Positions 42,527 to 51,123 of a DNA stretch of 64,000 bases are shown here, in pieces. Position 1 is the stretch's first letter; every line of letters starts with the position of its first letter. This DNA is from Rhodobacter calidifons (GTDB lineage Bacteria > Pseudomonadota > Alphaproteobacteria > Rhodobacterales > Rhodobacteraceae), in NCBI RefSeq assembly GCF_011174775.1, contig NZ_JAANHS010000002.1, positions 405,758-469,757 of the forward strand, in the 5' to 3' direction. The notes below the pieces were generated by a model. The model worked only from the letters and a program-made list of their open reading frames with translations, was not told the origin of the DNA and ran no database searches. Position numbers and translations under genes: made by a program.

Positions 42527-42840
42527 TGCAACGCCATGCCTTCAAGATGCGCCTCAATCCGGGGATGGAGGCCGAATACACCCGCCGCCACGACGAAATC
42601 TGGCCCGAACTGGTCCAGCTTCTGAAGGACAGCGGCATCTCGAACTATTCGATCCACCTCGACCGCGAGACGATGACGCTCTTCGGCTACCTCGAACGCC
42701 GCGACGACCACCGGATGGACGACCTGCCGACGCATCCGGTGATGAAGAAATGGTGGGCCTACATGGGCGACATCATGGCCACGAACCCAGACGGCTCCCC
42801 CGTCGCGATCCCGCTGACCGAGACCTTCCACATGCCCTGA
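42526..42840 (+). CDS. rhaM: L-rhamnose mutarotase
   Basis: A 104-residue protein of the RhaM/RhaU family (RhaU in Rhizobium). The segments [30 protein letters not shown] and [15 protein letters not shown] are characteristic, with the His in the first as a likely catalytic residue. It interconverts alpha and beta L-rhamnose, supplying the anomer used by the isomerase. Its ATG overlaps the rhaQ stop (TGATG). Confidence 0.94.
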   Translation: MQRHAFKMRLNPGMEAEYTRRHDEIWPELVQLLKDSGISNYSIHLDRETMTLFGYLERRDDHRMDDLPTHPVMKKWWAYMGDIMATNPDGSPVAIPLTETFHMP

Positions 42841-42846
42841 CCACCG

Positions 42847-42905
42847 CTCGTCGTGCGCCTGCGGCTTCTCCTCGCCCGCGACGAGAAGCGAAGCGCACGA
42901 GGAGC
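42847..42905. repeat. Dispersed palindromic sequence, copy B, between converging rhaM and rhaK
   Basis: Starts CTCGTCGTGCGCCTGCGGCT and ends GAAGCGAAGCGCACGAGGAG, so the arms (CTCGTCGTGCGC with GCGCACGAGGAG, and GGCTTCTC with GAGAAGC) fold into a long hairpin. The first 24 positions match copy A at 20929 with three differences. Located between converging genes, it could terminate both transcripts. Confidence 0.6.
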
Positions 42906-42907
42906 CG

Positions 42908-44260
42908 CTACCACCGGGCAACAGCCTCGTGCCACGCCCGAACATACCCGGTCCAAAGCGCATCGCTTTCCGGATGAACCTCCACCGCCGGAACACCCCC
43001 GGCCTGCAACGGCCCCGCAAGCAGCGCCGCCCCCAGCCCTGTGCCCGCGCCCGCCCCCGACCCCCGCACCACGCGCCCCGTCGCCGTCGCCAGCATCCGC
43101 AGGAACGCGAGGTTCCCCCCGAACGACCCTTCCACGATCACCGGCCCTTCGGCCCCGACCAGGGAAAGACACTCTGCCCCCATCATCGCCGCATAGAACG
43201 ACGCCGCTGCCATCCGCGCCCCGCCTTCCGGCTCTCCGCCAATCAAGCCGAACCGCTTGCCCGGAAACGGTCCCGTCCCCGGATGCAAGGACGGCATCGC
43301 CATCACCCGCCCCTCCAGCACCACACGAAGATCATCCGGCGAAGGCTCCACGATCCGCCCGCCCATGATCTCTTCGACCTCGCGGCCCCCCATGAACCGC
43401 GCCGTCGGCACCGGCTGCCCCAGCGCATTCACATTCACCAACACATCGCGGCCCGCATCCAACTCCACTGTCCGACCGCCCAAAGCCATCACGATCATCC
43501 AGGTCCCGGTCGAGATCACCCCGCACGGCGCCTTCCCCAGATGCGGCACCAGAGACGCGTTGGAATCATGGATCCCGCACAAGACCGGCGTCCCCGCCGC
43601 CAACCCCGTCGCCGCCGCCACCTCTGGCAACACCGGCCCCAGCACATCCGCAGCCTTCCGCACCGGAGGGAACAACCCCTCCCACCCCATCCGACCGACC
43701 AGCGACGAAAACCGCCCCTCCCAGGGGTTCCACAGATCCGTGTGGCATCCCAGAGAGGTCGCCTCGCTAGCCGCAACGCCGGACAACCGGAACGACCAGT
43801 ACTGCGCCAGCATCAGCACCTGCCGCGCCTTCGCGAATTCGGCCGGGAAGGCGCGGGAAAGCCAGAACAGCTGCGCGCCGACGTTCAGCCCCACCGGCAA
43901 CCTTGGAGACCCCGTCTCCGCAAACCCCGGCCGCACCGCGTCATACTCTGCCGCAAGCGCATCCGGCCCGTCATGCTCGTAATCCAGCATCGGCAGAGCC
44001 AACCCGCCGTCCGCATCCACCAGCACGCAAGCCGCCCCATGCGTGGTGACAGATACCGCATCCACCCCCCGCGCCGCGGCCAGCCGCAACCCGGACAGTG
44101 CGAATCCCCACAGCGCCTCCAGATCGTGATGCGGATAACGCCCGTCCCGCACGACCGCATTCGGCACCCGCGCCATTACCTCCTCGGCCCCCGTGGCCAG
44201 GTCCACGACCAGCACCTTCACATTCGTCTTGCCGATGTCCAGAACCGCGACCCGCCGCAT
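42908..44260 (-). CDS. rhaK: Rhamnulokinase RhaK (FGGY family)
   Basis: A 450-residue sugar kinase with the ATPase-fold phosphate loop [15 protein letters not shown] at the N-terminus, [35 protein letters not shown] and [13 protein letters not shown] near the middle, and [18 protein letters not shown] near the C-terminus. It phosphorylates L-rhamnulose to L-rhamnulose 1-phosphate, the RhaD substrate. It is transcribed leftward, convergent with rhaM, and its start faces tRNA-Arg. The ATG at 44260 agrees with family starts. Confidence 0.92.
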   Translation of the reverse strand: MRRVAVLDIGKTNVKVLVVDLATGAEEVMARVPNAVVRDGRYPHHDLEALWGFALSGLRLAAARGVDAVSVTTHGAACVLVDADGGLALPMLDYEHDGPDALAAEYDAVRPGFAETGSPRLPVGLNVGAQLFWLSRAFPAEFAKARQVLMLAQYWSFRLSGVAASEATSLGCHTDLWNPWEGRFSSLVGRMGWEGLFPPVRKAADVLGPVLPEVAAATGLAAGTPVLCGIHDSNASLVPHLGKAPCGVISTGTWMIVMALGGRTVELDAGRDVLVNVNALGQPVPTARFMGGREVEEIMGGRIVEPSPDDLRVVLEGRVMAMPSLHPGTGPFPGKRFGLIGGEPEGGARMAAASFYAAMMGAECLSLVGAEGPVIVEGSFGGNLAFLRMLATATGRVVRGSGAGAGTGLGAALLAGPLQAGGVPAVEVHPESDALWTGYVRAWHEAVARW

Positions 44261-44322
44261 CCGCCAGCCCCCGGAAACCCAGAGGCAAAGCCTATCCGAC
44301 TGATTTCAAACAGGGAAGGAAA

Positions 44323-44398
44323 TGGTGACCCCGGATGGATTCGAACCATCGACCTGCCGCTTAGGAGGCGGCCGCTCTATCCCCTGAGCTACGGGGCC
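44323..44398 (-). tRNA. tRNA-Arg (anticodon CCU)
   Basis: A 76-base cloverleaf with encoded CCA. The acceptor stem GGCCCCG pairs with CGGGGTC (one G-T). The D arm is GCTC...GAGC; the anticodon stem GCCGC/GCGGC holds loop CTCCTAA with anticodon CCT; the T arm is GATGGTTCGAATCCATC. It reads the AGG codon. Its 3' end points toward rhaK. Confidence 0.95.
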
Positions 44399-44558
44399 AC
44401 ACGCGCCCTCATTGCGTCGAAAGCCGCGCAAAAGCAACCACCGGAAATGAAAAGGGGAGGCAAGTTTTGGCCCACTACCCCCCCTTTGGTCCGTCGTGTC
44501 CAGTGTGAGAGCTTGCAGGACGCGCCAGATATCGCCAGCTGCCGATATGACCGGCGGC

Positions 44559-44572
44559 TGTTAGCGGTAACA
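44559..44572. promoter_or_regulatory. LacI/GntR-type operator palindrome
   Basis: TGTTAGCGGTAACA is symmetric apart from one central pair and fits the TGTTA-xCGx-TAACA pattern of LacI-family regulators. It lies 76 bases upstream of the LacI-type gene, suggesting self-control. Confidence 0.6.
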
Positions 44573-44613
44573 GTAACATGCGAAACCGCCTTGGACAAGC
44601 CTTGTCTTTGACG

Positions 44614-44625
44614 CTAACAAGTTAG
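44614..44625. promoter_or_regulatory. Second, weaker operator-like palindrome
   Basis: CTAACAAGTTAG has 5-bp arms around AA and shares the TAAC/GTTA half-sites of the palindrome at 44559. It is 22 bases before the LacI-type gene start. With the other site it could form a repression loop. Confidence 0.4.
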
Positions 44626-44647
44626 GACGCATGAACGGACCCGTCCC

Positions 44648-45664
44648 TTGACCAAGCCCACCCCCGATCCGCGCCATACCCTCACCCTCCGCGATGTGTC
44701 CGAGGCTTCGGGCGTCTCGGAAATGACGGTCAGCCGGGTGCTGCGGAACCGGGGCGATGTCTCGGCCGCCACGCGCGAGAAGGTGCTGGAAGCCGCACGC
44801 GCGCTTGGCTACGTCCCGAACAAGATCGCCGGGGCGCTTGCGTCCCAGCGGGTGAACCTGGTGGGTGTCGTCATCCCGTCCCTGTCGAACATGGTCTTTC
44901 CCGAGGTGATGACCGGCATCTCGGAAACGCTGGAAGGCACCGGCCTGCAACCCGTCGTCGGCGTCACCAACTACCTGCCCGACCGCGAGGAATCCACCAT
45001 CTACGAGATGCTGTCCTGGCGCCCCTCGGGCATGATCATTGCCGGTCTCGAACATTCCGCCGCCTCCCGCGCCATGCTGGCCCGGGCGGGCATTCCCATC
45101 GTCGAGATCATGGACATCGACGGCGATCCCATCGACCACGCCGTCGGCATCTCGCACCGCCGCGCCGGGCGCCAGATGGCCGAGGCGATCATCGCCGCCG
45201 GTTACCGCAGGATCGCCTTCCTCGGCACCCAGATGCCGAACGACTTCCGCGCGAAGAAGCGGTTGGACGGCTTTGAAGAGGCGCTGGCCAGGGCAGGGCT
45301 GTCGCTGGTGGACCGCGAATACTATTCCGGCGGCTCGGCGCTGCTGAAGGGGCGCGAGATGACGGCAGCCGTCCTTAACCGCACGCCGGACATCGATTTC
45401 CTGTATTATTCCAACGACATGATCGGGGCAGGGGGGCTGCTTTACTGCCTGGCGCAGGGCCTGGACGTGCCCGACCGCATCGGCCTCGCCGGGTTCAACG
45501 GGGTCGAGCTTCTGGACGGTCTCCCCCGCAAGCTGGCGACGATGGACGCCTGCCGGCTGGAGATCGGTCGCAAGGCGGCCGAGATCATCGCCGGAAAGGC
45601 CATGCCGGGCGAAAAGGTCGAACTGTTCCCGACGCTGCAACCCGGCGACACGATCCGTCGCTGA
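44648..45664 (+). CDS. LacI family transcriptional regulator (GntR/gluconate type)
   Basis: A 338-residue regulator. The helix-turn-helix TLRDVSEASGVSEMTVSRVL with hinge VPNKIAGALASQR is at the N-terminus, followed by a periplasmic-binding-like sugar domain (VGVVIPSLSNMVFPEVMTGI, RIAFLGTQM, LYYSNDMIGAGGLL, IGLAGFNGVELL). The overall pattern resembles gluconate-type GntR repressors. The start is a TTG with a weak ribosome-binding site; the nearby ATG at 44631 is out of frame. No sugar genes follow, so its targets are itself and probably distant genes. Confidence 0.88.
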   Translation: MTKPTPDPRHTLTLRDVSEASGVSEMTVSRVLRNRGDVSAATREKVLEAARALGYVPNKIAGALASQRVNLVGVVIPSLSNMVFPEVMTGISETLEGTGLQPVVGVTNYLPDREESTIYEMLSWRPSGMIIAGLEHSAASRAMLARAGIPIVEIMDIDGDPIDHAVGISHRRAGRQMAEAIIAAGYRRIAFLGTQMPNDFRAKKRLDGFEEALARAGLSLVDREYYSGGSALLKGREMTAAVLNRTPDIDFLYYSNDMIGAGGLLYCLAQGLDVPDRIGLAGFNGVELLDGLPRKLATMDACRLEIGRKAAEIIAGKAMPGEKVELFPTLQPGDTIRR

Positions 45665-45699
45665 CCGATGGTCCGCGCCTGCCTTTCCCGGATGGCGGC

Positions 45700-46575
45700 A
45701 TGAGGCTTCCGCCGCATCTCTGTGCCGACCTGATTCGCGCCCTGCCGCTTGCCCTGCCGATCGAGGTGGTCGACATCGGCGCTTCCGGCCTGCCGACCAG
45801 CGAAAAGCCGCCCTACGACCCTTTGCTCGCCCATGGACTCGCCCGGCTGACCGGGTTCGAGCCGAACCCCGAGGAACTGGCGAAACTCCCCGTCGCCGCC
45901 GCCCGGCGCTATCTGCCGCATGCGGTGGGCGATGGCGGCCCGGTGACCCTGCACCTGACCCGGCATCCGGGCTTTGTCTCGACCCTGGCCCCCGATCCCG
46001 CGGTCACCGCCCATATCCATTCCTTTGCCGCCCTGACCGAGGTCACCGGCCGGCACCCGGTGCAGACCGTGCGGCTGGACGATCTGGCCGATCTGCCGCA
46101 CATCGACTTTCTGAAGATCGACATCCAGGGTGGCGAGCTGGCGGCCTTCCGGGGCGGAGCGCAGAAACTGGCCCGCGCGCTCTGCATCCAGACCGAGGTC
46201 GCCTTTACCCCGATCTACCGCGACAAGCCGCTGTTCGGCGATCAGGACGCGCTGTTGCGCAGCCTCGGCCTGCGGTTCTTCGGCTTTGCCTCGGCACATC
46301 GCTTTCCGTTCACCGGCACGCCGGACGACCTCTATTTCCCGGCAAAGCGGCGCGACGTCGGCCAGCTGATCGACGCCGATGCGGTCTATCTGACTGACTT
46401 CACCCGCTGGGACGACCTGCCGGACGCAGATCTGACACGCCTCTTCCTGATCCTGACTCTCTGCTATCCCACGCTCGGCGCGACCTTGCGGCTGGCCGGG
46501 CTGCTGGCGGGTCGGGGTATCCTGTCTCAGGCGCTGCACCGCCGCCTTGTTCAGTCTGCCGGGACGACTGCCTAG
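45700..46575 (+). CDS. FkbM family methyltransferase
   Basis: A 291-residue protein. IEVVDIGASGLPTSEK near residue 22 replaces a classical SAM motif I (V-D-I-G-A-x-x-G). TVRLDDLADLPHIDFLKIDI near 120-140 and QGGELAAFRGG are the FkbM signature. These enzymes O-methylate sugars or glycolipids. The gene stop lies one base before an IS30-type relic, so the C-terminus might have been reshaped by insertion. The substrate is unknown. Confidence 0.85.
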   Translation: MRLPPHLCADLIRALPLALPIEVVDIGASGLPTSEKPPYDPLLAHGLARLTGFEPNPEELAKLPVAAARRYLPHAVGDGGPVTLHLTRHPGFVSTLAPDPAVTAHIHSFAALTEVTGRHPVQTVRLDDLADLPHIDFLKIDIQGGELAAFRGGAQKLARALCIQTEVAFTPIYRDKPLFGDQDALLRSLGLRFFGFASAHRFPFTGTPDDLYFPAKRRDVGQLIDADAVYLTDFTRWDDLPDADLTRLFLILTLCYPTLGATLRLAGLLAGRGILSQALHRRLVQSAGTTA

Positions 46576-46576
46576 G

Positions 46577-46932
46577 ATGGAAGGCTTTGCCCGCAAGATG
46601 AGCCTGCCACCATCCTGCGCCGCATCCTGACCCATGACCGGGGCGCCGAGAGGACCTGCCACCCGCAACTCGCCCGCCGCCTGAAGATCGACATCCGGGT
46701 CTGCGACCCCTACATGCCCAGGCCGCGCGGATCGAAGGTGACCACCAATGGGCTTCTACGCCAATGCCTGCCGACGGGAACCGATCTGCGCCGGTTCTCC
46801 TAGTGCGATCGCGACCCCATCGCCAGGCTGGTGAACGACCGCCCCCGCAAGACGCCGGGATGGATAACTCCCGCTCAGGCCCTCGCCGGGGAATTCCGGA
46901 AAGCCGTCACAGATGGTGCACTTCGAACATGA
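46577..46932 (+). pseudogene. IS30 family transposase remnant (C-terminal third)
   Basis: The translation begins EGFARKMSLP, shifts frame near 46607, and continues RILTHDRGAERTCHPQLARR, DIRVCDPYMPRPRGSKVTTN, GLLRQCLPTGTDLRRF, an in-frame TAG at 46801, and NDRPRKTPGWITPAQALAGE. These are the conserved C-terminal IS30 transposase motifs, including the D and downstream N/E region of the catalytic domain. The 5' two thirds are absent. The end GGTGCACTTCGAACATGAG resembles the coding end and terminal repeat of such elements. It is inactive. Confidence 0.85.
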
Positions 46933-47006
46933 GTTAACCAGACGTGAATGCCCACGGCCAACCCATTGATTCCAAACGCCGCGCAAGAGCGTCCGCGCGT
47001 GGCACC

Positions 47007-47870
47007 TCAGATCGCCGCCTTGCGCATCTCGTCCAGGTAGATCTCCCGCAACCGGGTTGCCACCGGCCCCGGCTTGCCGGTCCCCACCGGTTTCCCATCC
47101 ACTTCCACCACCGGCATCACGAAGATCGAGGCTGCGGTCGCGAAGGCCTCGTCCGCCCCCTGAGCCTCGGCCGGAGTGAAGGCCCGCTCTTCCACCTCGA
47201 ACTGCGCCTCGGCGGCAAAGCGCAGGACGGCGGCCCGAGTGATCCCGTGCAGGATATCATTGCCCAAGGCCCGGGTGATGATCCGGTTCCCCTTCACGAT
47301 ATAGGCGTTGTTCGAGGTTCCCTCGGTCACCGCCCCCGCCTCGTCGATGAACCAGCTGTCATCCACCCCCGCCTTCTTCGCCGCCATCTTCCCCATCGAC
47401 GGATACAGAAGCTGCACCGTCTTGATATCCACGCGAGACCAGCGCAGGTCCGGGATCGTTATGACCCTGAAGCCGACCTTCGCAGCCGGGGCGTCCGCGA
47501 GATTCGGGATGTTCTGGGTGAAGGCCACCACCGTCCCCGGCAGATCGGCGGGCGGGAACAGGAACGACCGATCCCCCGGATTGCCCCGCGTGACCTGAAG
47601 GTAGATCATCCCCTGATCGATCCCGTTGCGCGCCACCAGTTCCCGGTGCACCGTCAGCAGGTCCGCCGACGAGATCGGACAACTCATCTCCAGCTCGCGC
47701 AAGCTGCGCTCCAGCCGCCGGATATGGCCGTCGAAATCGATCAACTTGCCATCCAGCACCGAGGTCACCTCATAGACCCCGTCGGCCATCAGGAAGCCCC
47801 GGTCGAAGATCGAGACACGGGCCTCGGTCTCGGGCAGGTAGTCGCCGTTCAGATAGACGATGCGGGTCAT
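47007..47870 (-). CDS. D-amino acid aminotransferase (class IV PLP enzyme)
   Basis: A 287-residue fold-type IV aminotransferase. VSIFDRGFLMADGVYEVTSV at the N-terminus, WSRVDIKTVQLLYPSMGK with the likely PLP-binding Lys (DIK), and VTEGTSNNAYIVKG are family motifs. D-amino acid transaminases interconvert D-alanine and D-glutamate; a branched-chain or aminodeoxychorismate lyase role is less likely given DIKT and length. It follows the dgcA-like epimerase by 4 bases, so D-glutamate chemistry is the shared theme. Confidence 0.85.
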   Translation of the reverse strand: MTRIVYLNGDYLPETEARVSIFDRGFLMADGVYEVTSVLDGKLIDFDGHIRRLERSLRELEMSCPISSADLLTVHRELVARNGIDQGMIYLQVTRGNPGDRSFLFPPADLPGTVVAFTQNIPNLADAPAAKVGFRVITIPDLRWSRVDIKTVQLLYPSMGKMAAKKAGVDDSWFIDEAGAVTEGTSNNAYIVKGNRIITRALGNDILHGITRAAVLRFAAEAQFEVEERAFTPAEAQGADEAFATAASIFVMPVVEVDGKPVGTGKPGPVATRLREIYLDEMRKAAI

Positions 47871-47874
47871 GCGC

Positions 47875-48837
47875 TTATCCCCAGAGGTTGGCATCGGGCG
47901 GGTGGACCCCTGCGTCGTCGTAGCGCAAGGGGTGGGGCCGGTCTTCGGCCAGAAGCAGCGGGCCGTCAAGGTCTGTCCAGTCCGCGCCCTGGGCCAGCAG
48001 GACGGCAGGCGCCATCGCCAGCGACGACCCGACCATGCAGCCGACCATGACCCCGAACCCCATGGCCCGGGCGAGGTCAAGGGTCAGGACGCCCTCAGTC
48101 AGTCCGCCGGTCTTGTCGAGCTTGAGGTTGACCACGTCATACTTCCCGACCAGCGCCGGCAGGCTGGAGCGGTCATGGCAGCTTTCATCCGCGCAGACCG
48201 GGATCGGGCGGGGCAGGTTGGCCAGCGCCGCGTCCTGTCCGGCCGGAAAGGGCTGTTCGATCAGCGCGACCCCGGCTGCGCGCAGGTGGGGCAGCAGGGC
48301 AAGGTAGGTCTCCGCTGTCCAACCTTCGTTCGCATCGACCAGAAGGGCAGAGCCCGGTGCGCCGGTCCGGACGGCGTGCAACCGGGCAAGATCGTCGGGC
48401 GAACCAAGCTTGACCTTCAGGATCGGACGATGGGCATTGCGCGCCGCGGCCTGTTGCATCGTCTCCGGGGCTGCCAGCGACAGGGTATAGGCCGTGAGAA
48501 TCGGCCTGGGGGGTGGCGCACCCGTCAGATCCCAGATCCGCTTGCCGGCCGCTTTCGCCTCAAGATCCCACAGCGCGCAATCGACCGCGTTCCGGGCTGC
48601 CCCGGCCGGAAGCAGCGCTTGCAGGTCAGGGCGCAAGATCCCGTCCGGCAGTCCCTGAATCTGCCGGCGGACGCTCTCCAGCGTCTCGCCATAGCGGGCG
48701 TAGGGCACACATTCGCCCCAGGCGGTCGCCCCGTCGCGGGCAATGCGCACCGTCAGCACCTGCGCCTCGGTCTTGGAGCCCCGGCTTATGGTAAAGGTCT
48801 GCGCCAGGCGGAAGCGGTCTTCAAGGACGGTCAGCAT
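47875..48837 (-). CDS. dgcA: N-acetyl-D-glutamate racemase / dipeptide epimerase DgcA-like (enolase superfamily)
   Basis: A 320-residue muconate-lactonising-type enolase. The catalytic KxK is in ILKVKLG (near residue 150), metal ligands in LLVDANEGW, EQPF and CADESCHD, and the second catalytic Lys in NLKLDKTGG. It fits L-Ala-D/L-Glu epimerases and DgcA, which racemises N-acetyl-D-glutamate. The co-transcribed D-amino acid aminotransferase supports a role in D-glutamate or peptidoglycan peptide recycling. The usual DgcN partner is not in the window. Confidence 0.82.
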   Translation of the reverse strand: MLTVLEDRFRLAQTFTISRGSKTEAQVLTVRIARDGATAWGECVPYARYGETLESVRRQIQGLPDGILRPDLQALLPAGAARNAVDCALWDLEAKAAGKRIWDLTGAPPPRPILTAYTLSLAAPETMQQAAARNAHRPILKVKLGSPDDLARLHAVRTGAPGSALLVDANEGWTAETYLALLPHLRAAGVALIEQPFPAGQDAALANLPRPIPVCADESCHDRSSLPALVGKYDVVNLKLDKTGGLTEGVLTLDLARAMGFGVMVGCMVGSSLAMAPAVLLAQGADWTDLDGPLLLAEDRPHPLRYDDAGVHPPDANLWG

Positions 48838-48893
48838 GGGCTTTTGTGGCCGGGCGGCCGGCAAGGCGCAAGCCCGGATTTGCAGCCGCATTG

Positions 48894-48950
48894 CTGCGCC
48901 TGCGAAATCAGGCTTGCGAACATGCGCGCAAGATCATATCGCAGGCGCAG
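48894..48950. repeat. Nested inverted repeats between dgcA and the malyl-CoA lyase gene
   Basis: CTGCGCCTGCG (48894-48904) and its exact complement CGCAGGCGCAG (48940-48950) are 35 bases apart. Inside, CTTGCG (48913-48918) and CGCAAG (48927-48932) form a second pair with the same centre. The half-sites TTGCGAA and CTGCGAAA resemble the TTTGCAAA-type sites of RamB/PccR/ScfR regulators of acyl-CoA metabolism. The element probably controls one or both divergent genes. Confidence 0.6.
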
Positions 48951-48985
48951 CACCGAACGAAACTTGCTTGCCGAAGGACCCGCCC

Positions 48986-49942
48986 ATGAGCTTCCGCCTG
49001 CAACCCGCTGCCCCCGCCCGTCCGAACCGCTGCCAGCTGTTCGGCCCCGGCTCGCGGCCCGAGCTTTTCGCCAAGATGGCGGCGTCGGCGGCGGATGTCA
49101 TCAACCTGGACCTGGAGGATTCGGTCGCCCCCGCCGACAAGCCGCAGGCGCGGGCGAACATCATCAAGGCGATCGGCGACATCGACTGGGGGCGCAAGAC
49201 GCTTTCCGTGCGGATCAACGGGCTGGACACGCCCTTCTGGTACCGCGACGTGGTGGACCTGCTGGAACAGGCGGGCGAGCGGCTGGACCAGATCATGATC
49301 CCCAAGGTCGGCTGTGCGGCGGATGTCTATGCGGTCGATGCGCTCGTCACCGCCTGCGAGGCGGCGGCGGGGCGGCAGAAGCGGATCGGCCTGGAAGTCA
49401 TCATCGAGACGGCAGCCGGCATCGCCCATGTCGAGGAGATCGCGGCCTCGAGCCCCCGGTTGCAGGCGATGAGCCTGGGGGCGGCGGATTTTGCGGCCAG
49501 CATGGGGATGCAGACGACGGGCATCGGCGGCACGCAGGAAAACTACTACATGCTGCGCGAGGGGCAGAAATACTGGGCCGACCCCTGGCACTGGGCGCAG
49601 GCCGCGATCGTGGCGGCCTGCCGGACCCATGGGGTTCTGCCGGTGGACGGGCCGTTCGGCGATTTCAGCGACGACGAAGGGTTCCGGGCCCAGGCGCGGC
49701 GCTCGGCGACGCTGGGGATGGTGGGCAAGTGGGCGATCCATCCGAAACAGGTGGCGCTGGCGAACGAGGTCTTCACGCCCTCGGAGGCGGCGGTGACCGA
49801 GGCGCGGGAAATCCTGGCGGCGATGGAGGCCGCGAAGGCTGCCGGTCAGGGGGCAGCGGTCTACAAGGGCCGCCTGGTGGACATCGCCAGCATGCGCCAG
49901 GCCGAGGTCATCGTGCGGCAGGCGGAACTGATCGGAGTCTGA
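48986..49942 (+). CDS. mcl1: L-malyl-CoA / beta-methylmalyl-CoA lyase
   Basis: A 318-residue CitE-like protein. PNRCQLFGPGSRPELFAKMA, the metal- and CoA-site segments INLDLEDSVAP, IGLEVIIETAAGIAHVEEI and MSLGAADFAASMGM, and KWAIHPKQVALANEVFTPS match Mcl1 of Rhodobacter. It cleaves malyl-CoA to glyoxylate and acetyl-CoA, and beta-methylmalyl-CoA to glyoxylate and propionyl-CoA, in the ethylmalonyl-CoA or 3-hydroxypropionate pathways. The ATG at 48986 follows GAAGGA. The nested palindromes upstream probably carry its regulator site. Confidence 0.88.
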   Translation: MSFRLQPAAPARPNRCQLFGPGSRPELFAKMAASAADVINLDLEDSVAPADKPQARANIIKAIGDIDWGRKTLSVRINGLDTPFWYRDVVDLLEQAGERLDQIMIPKVGCAADVYAVDALVTACEAAAGRQKRIGLEVIIETAAGIAHVEEIAASSPRLQAMSLGAADFAASMGMQTTGIGGTQENYYMLREGQKYWADPWHWAQAAIVAACRTHGVLPVDGPFGDFSDDEGFRAQARRSATLGMVGKWAIHPKQVALANEVFTPSEAAVTEAREILAAMEAAKAAGQGAAVYKGRLVDIASMRQAEVIVRQAELIGV

Positions 49943-49951
49943 GGCCCGGCC

Positions 49952-50287
49952 TCAGAACAGCTTTCCGCCCAGAGGCACCTCTTGCTCCGGGCCGACCAGC
50001 ACGACGGCGCCTTCGGCATCGGGCAGGCCCAGGACCAGAACCTCGGACAGGACCGGGCCGATCTGGCGCGGCGGGAAGTTGACCACGGCCAGCACCTGCC
50101 GACCGATCAGCTGGTCGATGGTGTAGTGTTTCGTGATCTGCGCCGACGACCGCTTCTCGCCGATCCCGGGGCCGAAATCGACCCAGAGCCTGTAGGCGGG
50201 CTTCCGTGCCTCGGGGAAGGGTTCCGCGCGGGTGATCCGGCCGACGCGGATGTCGACGCGGGCGAAATCGTCGTAGGTGATGGTCAT
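49952..50287 (-). CDS. tRNA-binding domain protein (CsaA-like)
   Basis: A 111-residue single OB-fold protein. DDFARVDIRVGRITRAEPFP, RSSAQITKHYTIDQLIGRQV and VNFPPRQIGPVLSEVLVLGL are the CsaA/YgjH (EMAP-like) signature. Such proteins bind tRNA; CsaA in Bacillus was described as a secretion chaperone. Its ATG overlaps the proC stop (ATGA), so it is co-transcribed with proC. It converges on the malyl-CoA lyase gene, 9 bases between stops. Confidence 0.88.
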   Translation of the reverse strand: MTITYDDFARVDIRVGRITRAEPFPEARKPAYRLWVDFGPGIGEKRSSAQITKHYTIDQLIGRQVLAVVNFPPRQIGPVLSEVLVLGLPDAEGAVVLVGPEQEVPLGGKLF

Positions 50288-51096
50288 TGCCCGAGCTCCC
50301 GCCCTCGGTCGGCGGCGGCCTTCACGGCGCGGCGCAGAAGCATGGGAAAGCCGGTGTCCGGGTCCATCAGCACCGATAGCGCGGCGGCGGTGGTGCCCCC
50401 GGGCGAGGTGACGTTGATGCGCAATTGTGTCGCCGTGTCGGGGCTTTGGTGTGCCAGTTCCCCGGCGCCGCAGACCGTGGCGCGCGCCAGTTGCATGGCG
50501 ATGTCGGCAGGCAGGCCCTCGGCCTCGCCCGCAGCGGCCAGGGCCTCGATCAGGTGAAAGACATAGGCCGGACCGGACCCGGAAACGGCGGTCACGGCGT
50601 CGATCTGATCTTCGCCGGACAGGTCTACGACCTGCCCCACAGCCGCCATCAACGCGCGTGCGAGGGCGAAATCGGCGTCGGAGACCCGGGCGTTGCGGCA
50701 GAGCGCGGTGATCCCCCGGCCCACCATCGCGGGGGTGTTCGGCATGGTGCGGACGATGGGGGTGCGGGGGCCGAGGGCTTCCTCGAAGGTGGCGATCTTC
50801 GTCCCTGCCGCGATGGAGACGAACAGCGTCGCGCCATTGCCCAGGGCCTGAAGCGCGGGCAGGGCAGTGCCCATCATCTGCGGTTTCACGGCCAGAATCG
50901 CCACAGCCGGGGCCTTCGGCACCCCTTCGTTGAGATGCACCCCGGTGCCGCGCAGCCAGTCGGTCGGGTTCGGCTCGATCACCCAGACCGAGCCGGGCGG
51001 CACCCCGGCGGCCAGCCAGCCGGTCAGCAGCGCCGTCCCCATCTTGCCGCAGCCCAAGAGCACCAGCCCGTCCCGGGCCACACGTTCCAGACTCAT
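50284..51096 (-). CDS. proC: Pyrroline-5-carboxylate reductase
   Basis: A 270-residue enzyme catalysing the last step of proline synthesis. The NAD(P) loop LVLLGCGKMGTALLTGWL, IVRTMPNTPAMVGRGITAL, the DAVTAVSGSGPAYVFHLIEA signature and LRINVTSPGGTTAAALSVL are present. The ATG at 51096 is preferred because AAGGGG abuts the alternative ATG at 51102, leaving no spacing for it. It overlaps the CsaA-like gene and follows the YbjN gene by 27 bases. Confidence 0.94.
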   Translation of the reverse strand: MSLERVARDGLVLLGCGKMGTALLTGWLAAGVPPGSVWVIEPNPTDWLRGTGVHLNEGVPKAPAVAILAVKPQMMGTALPALQALGNGATLFVSIAAGTKIATFEEALGPRTPIVRTMPNTPAMVGRGITALCRNARVSDADFALARALMAAVGQVVDLSGEDQIDAVTAVSGSGPAYVFHLIEALAAAGEAEGLPADIAMQLARATVCGAGELAHQSPDTATQLRINVTSPGGTTAAALSVLMDPDTGFPMLLRRAVKAAADRGRELGQ

Positions 51097-51123
51097 GGAC
51101 ATCCCCTTCAGAACGGGGAGAGG

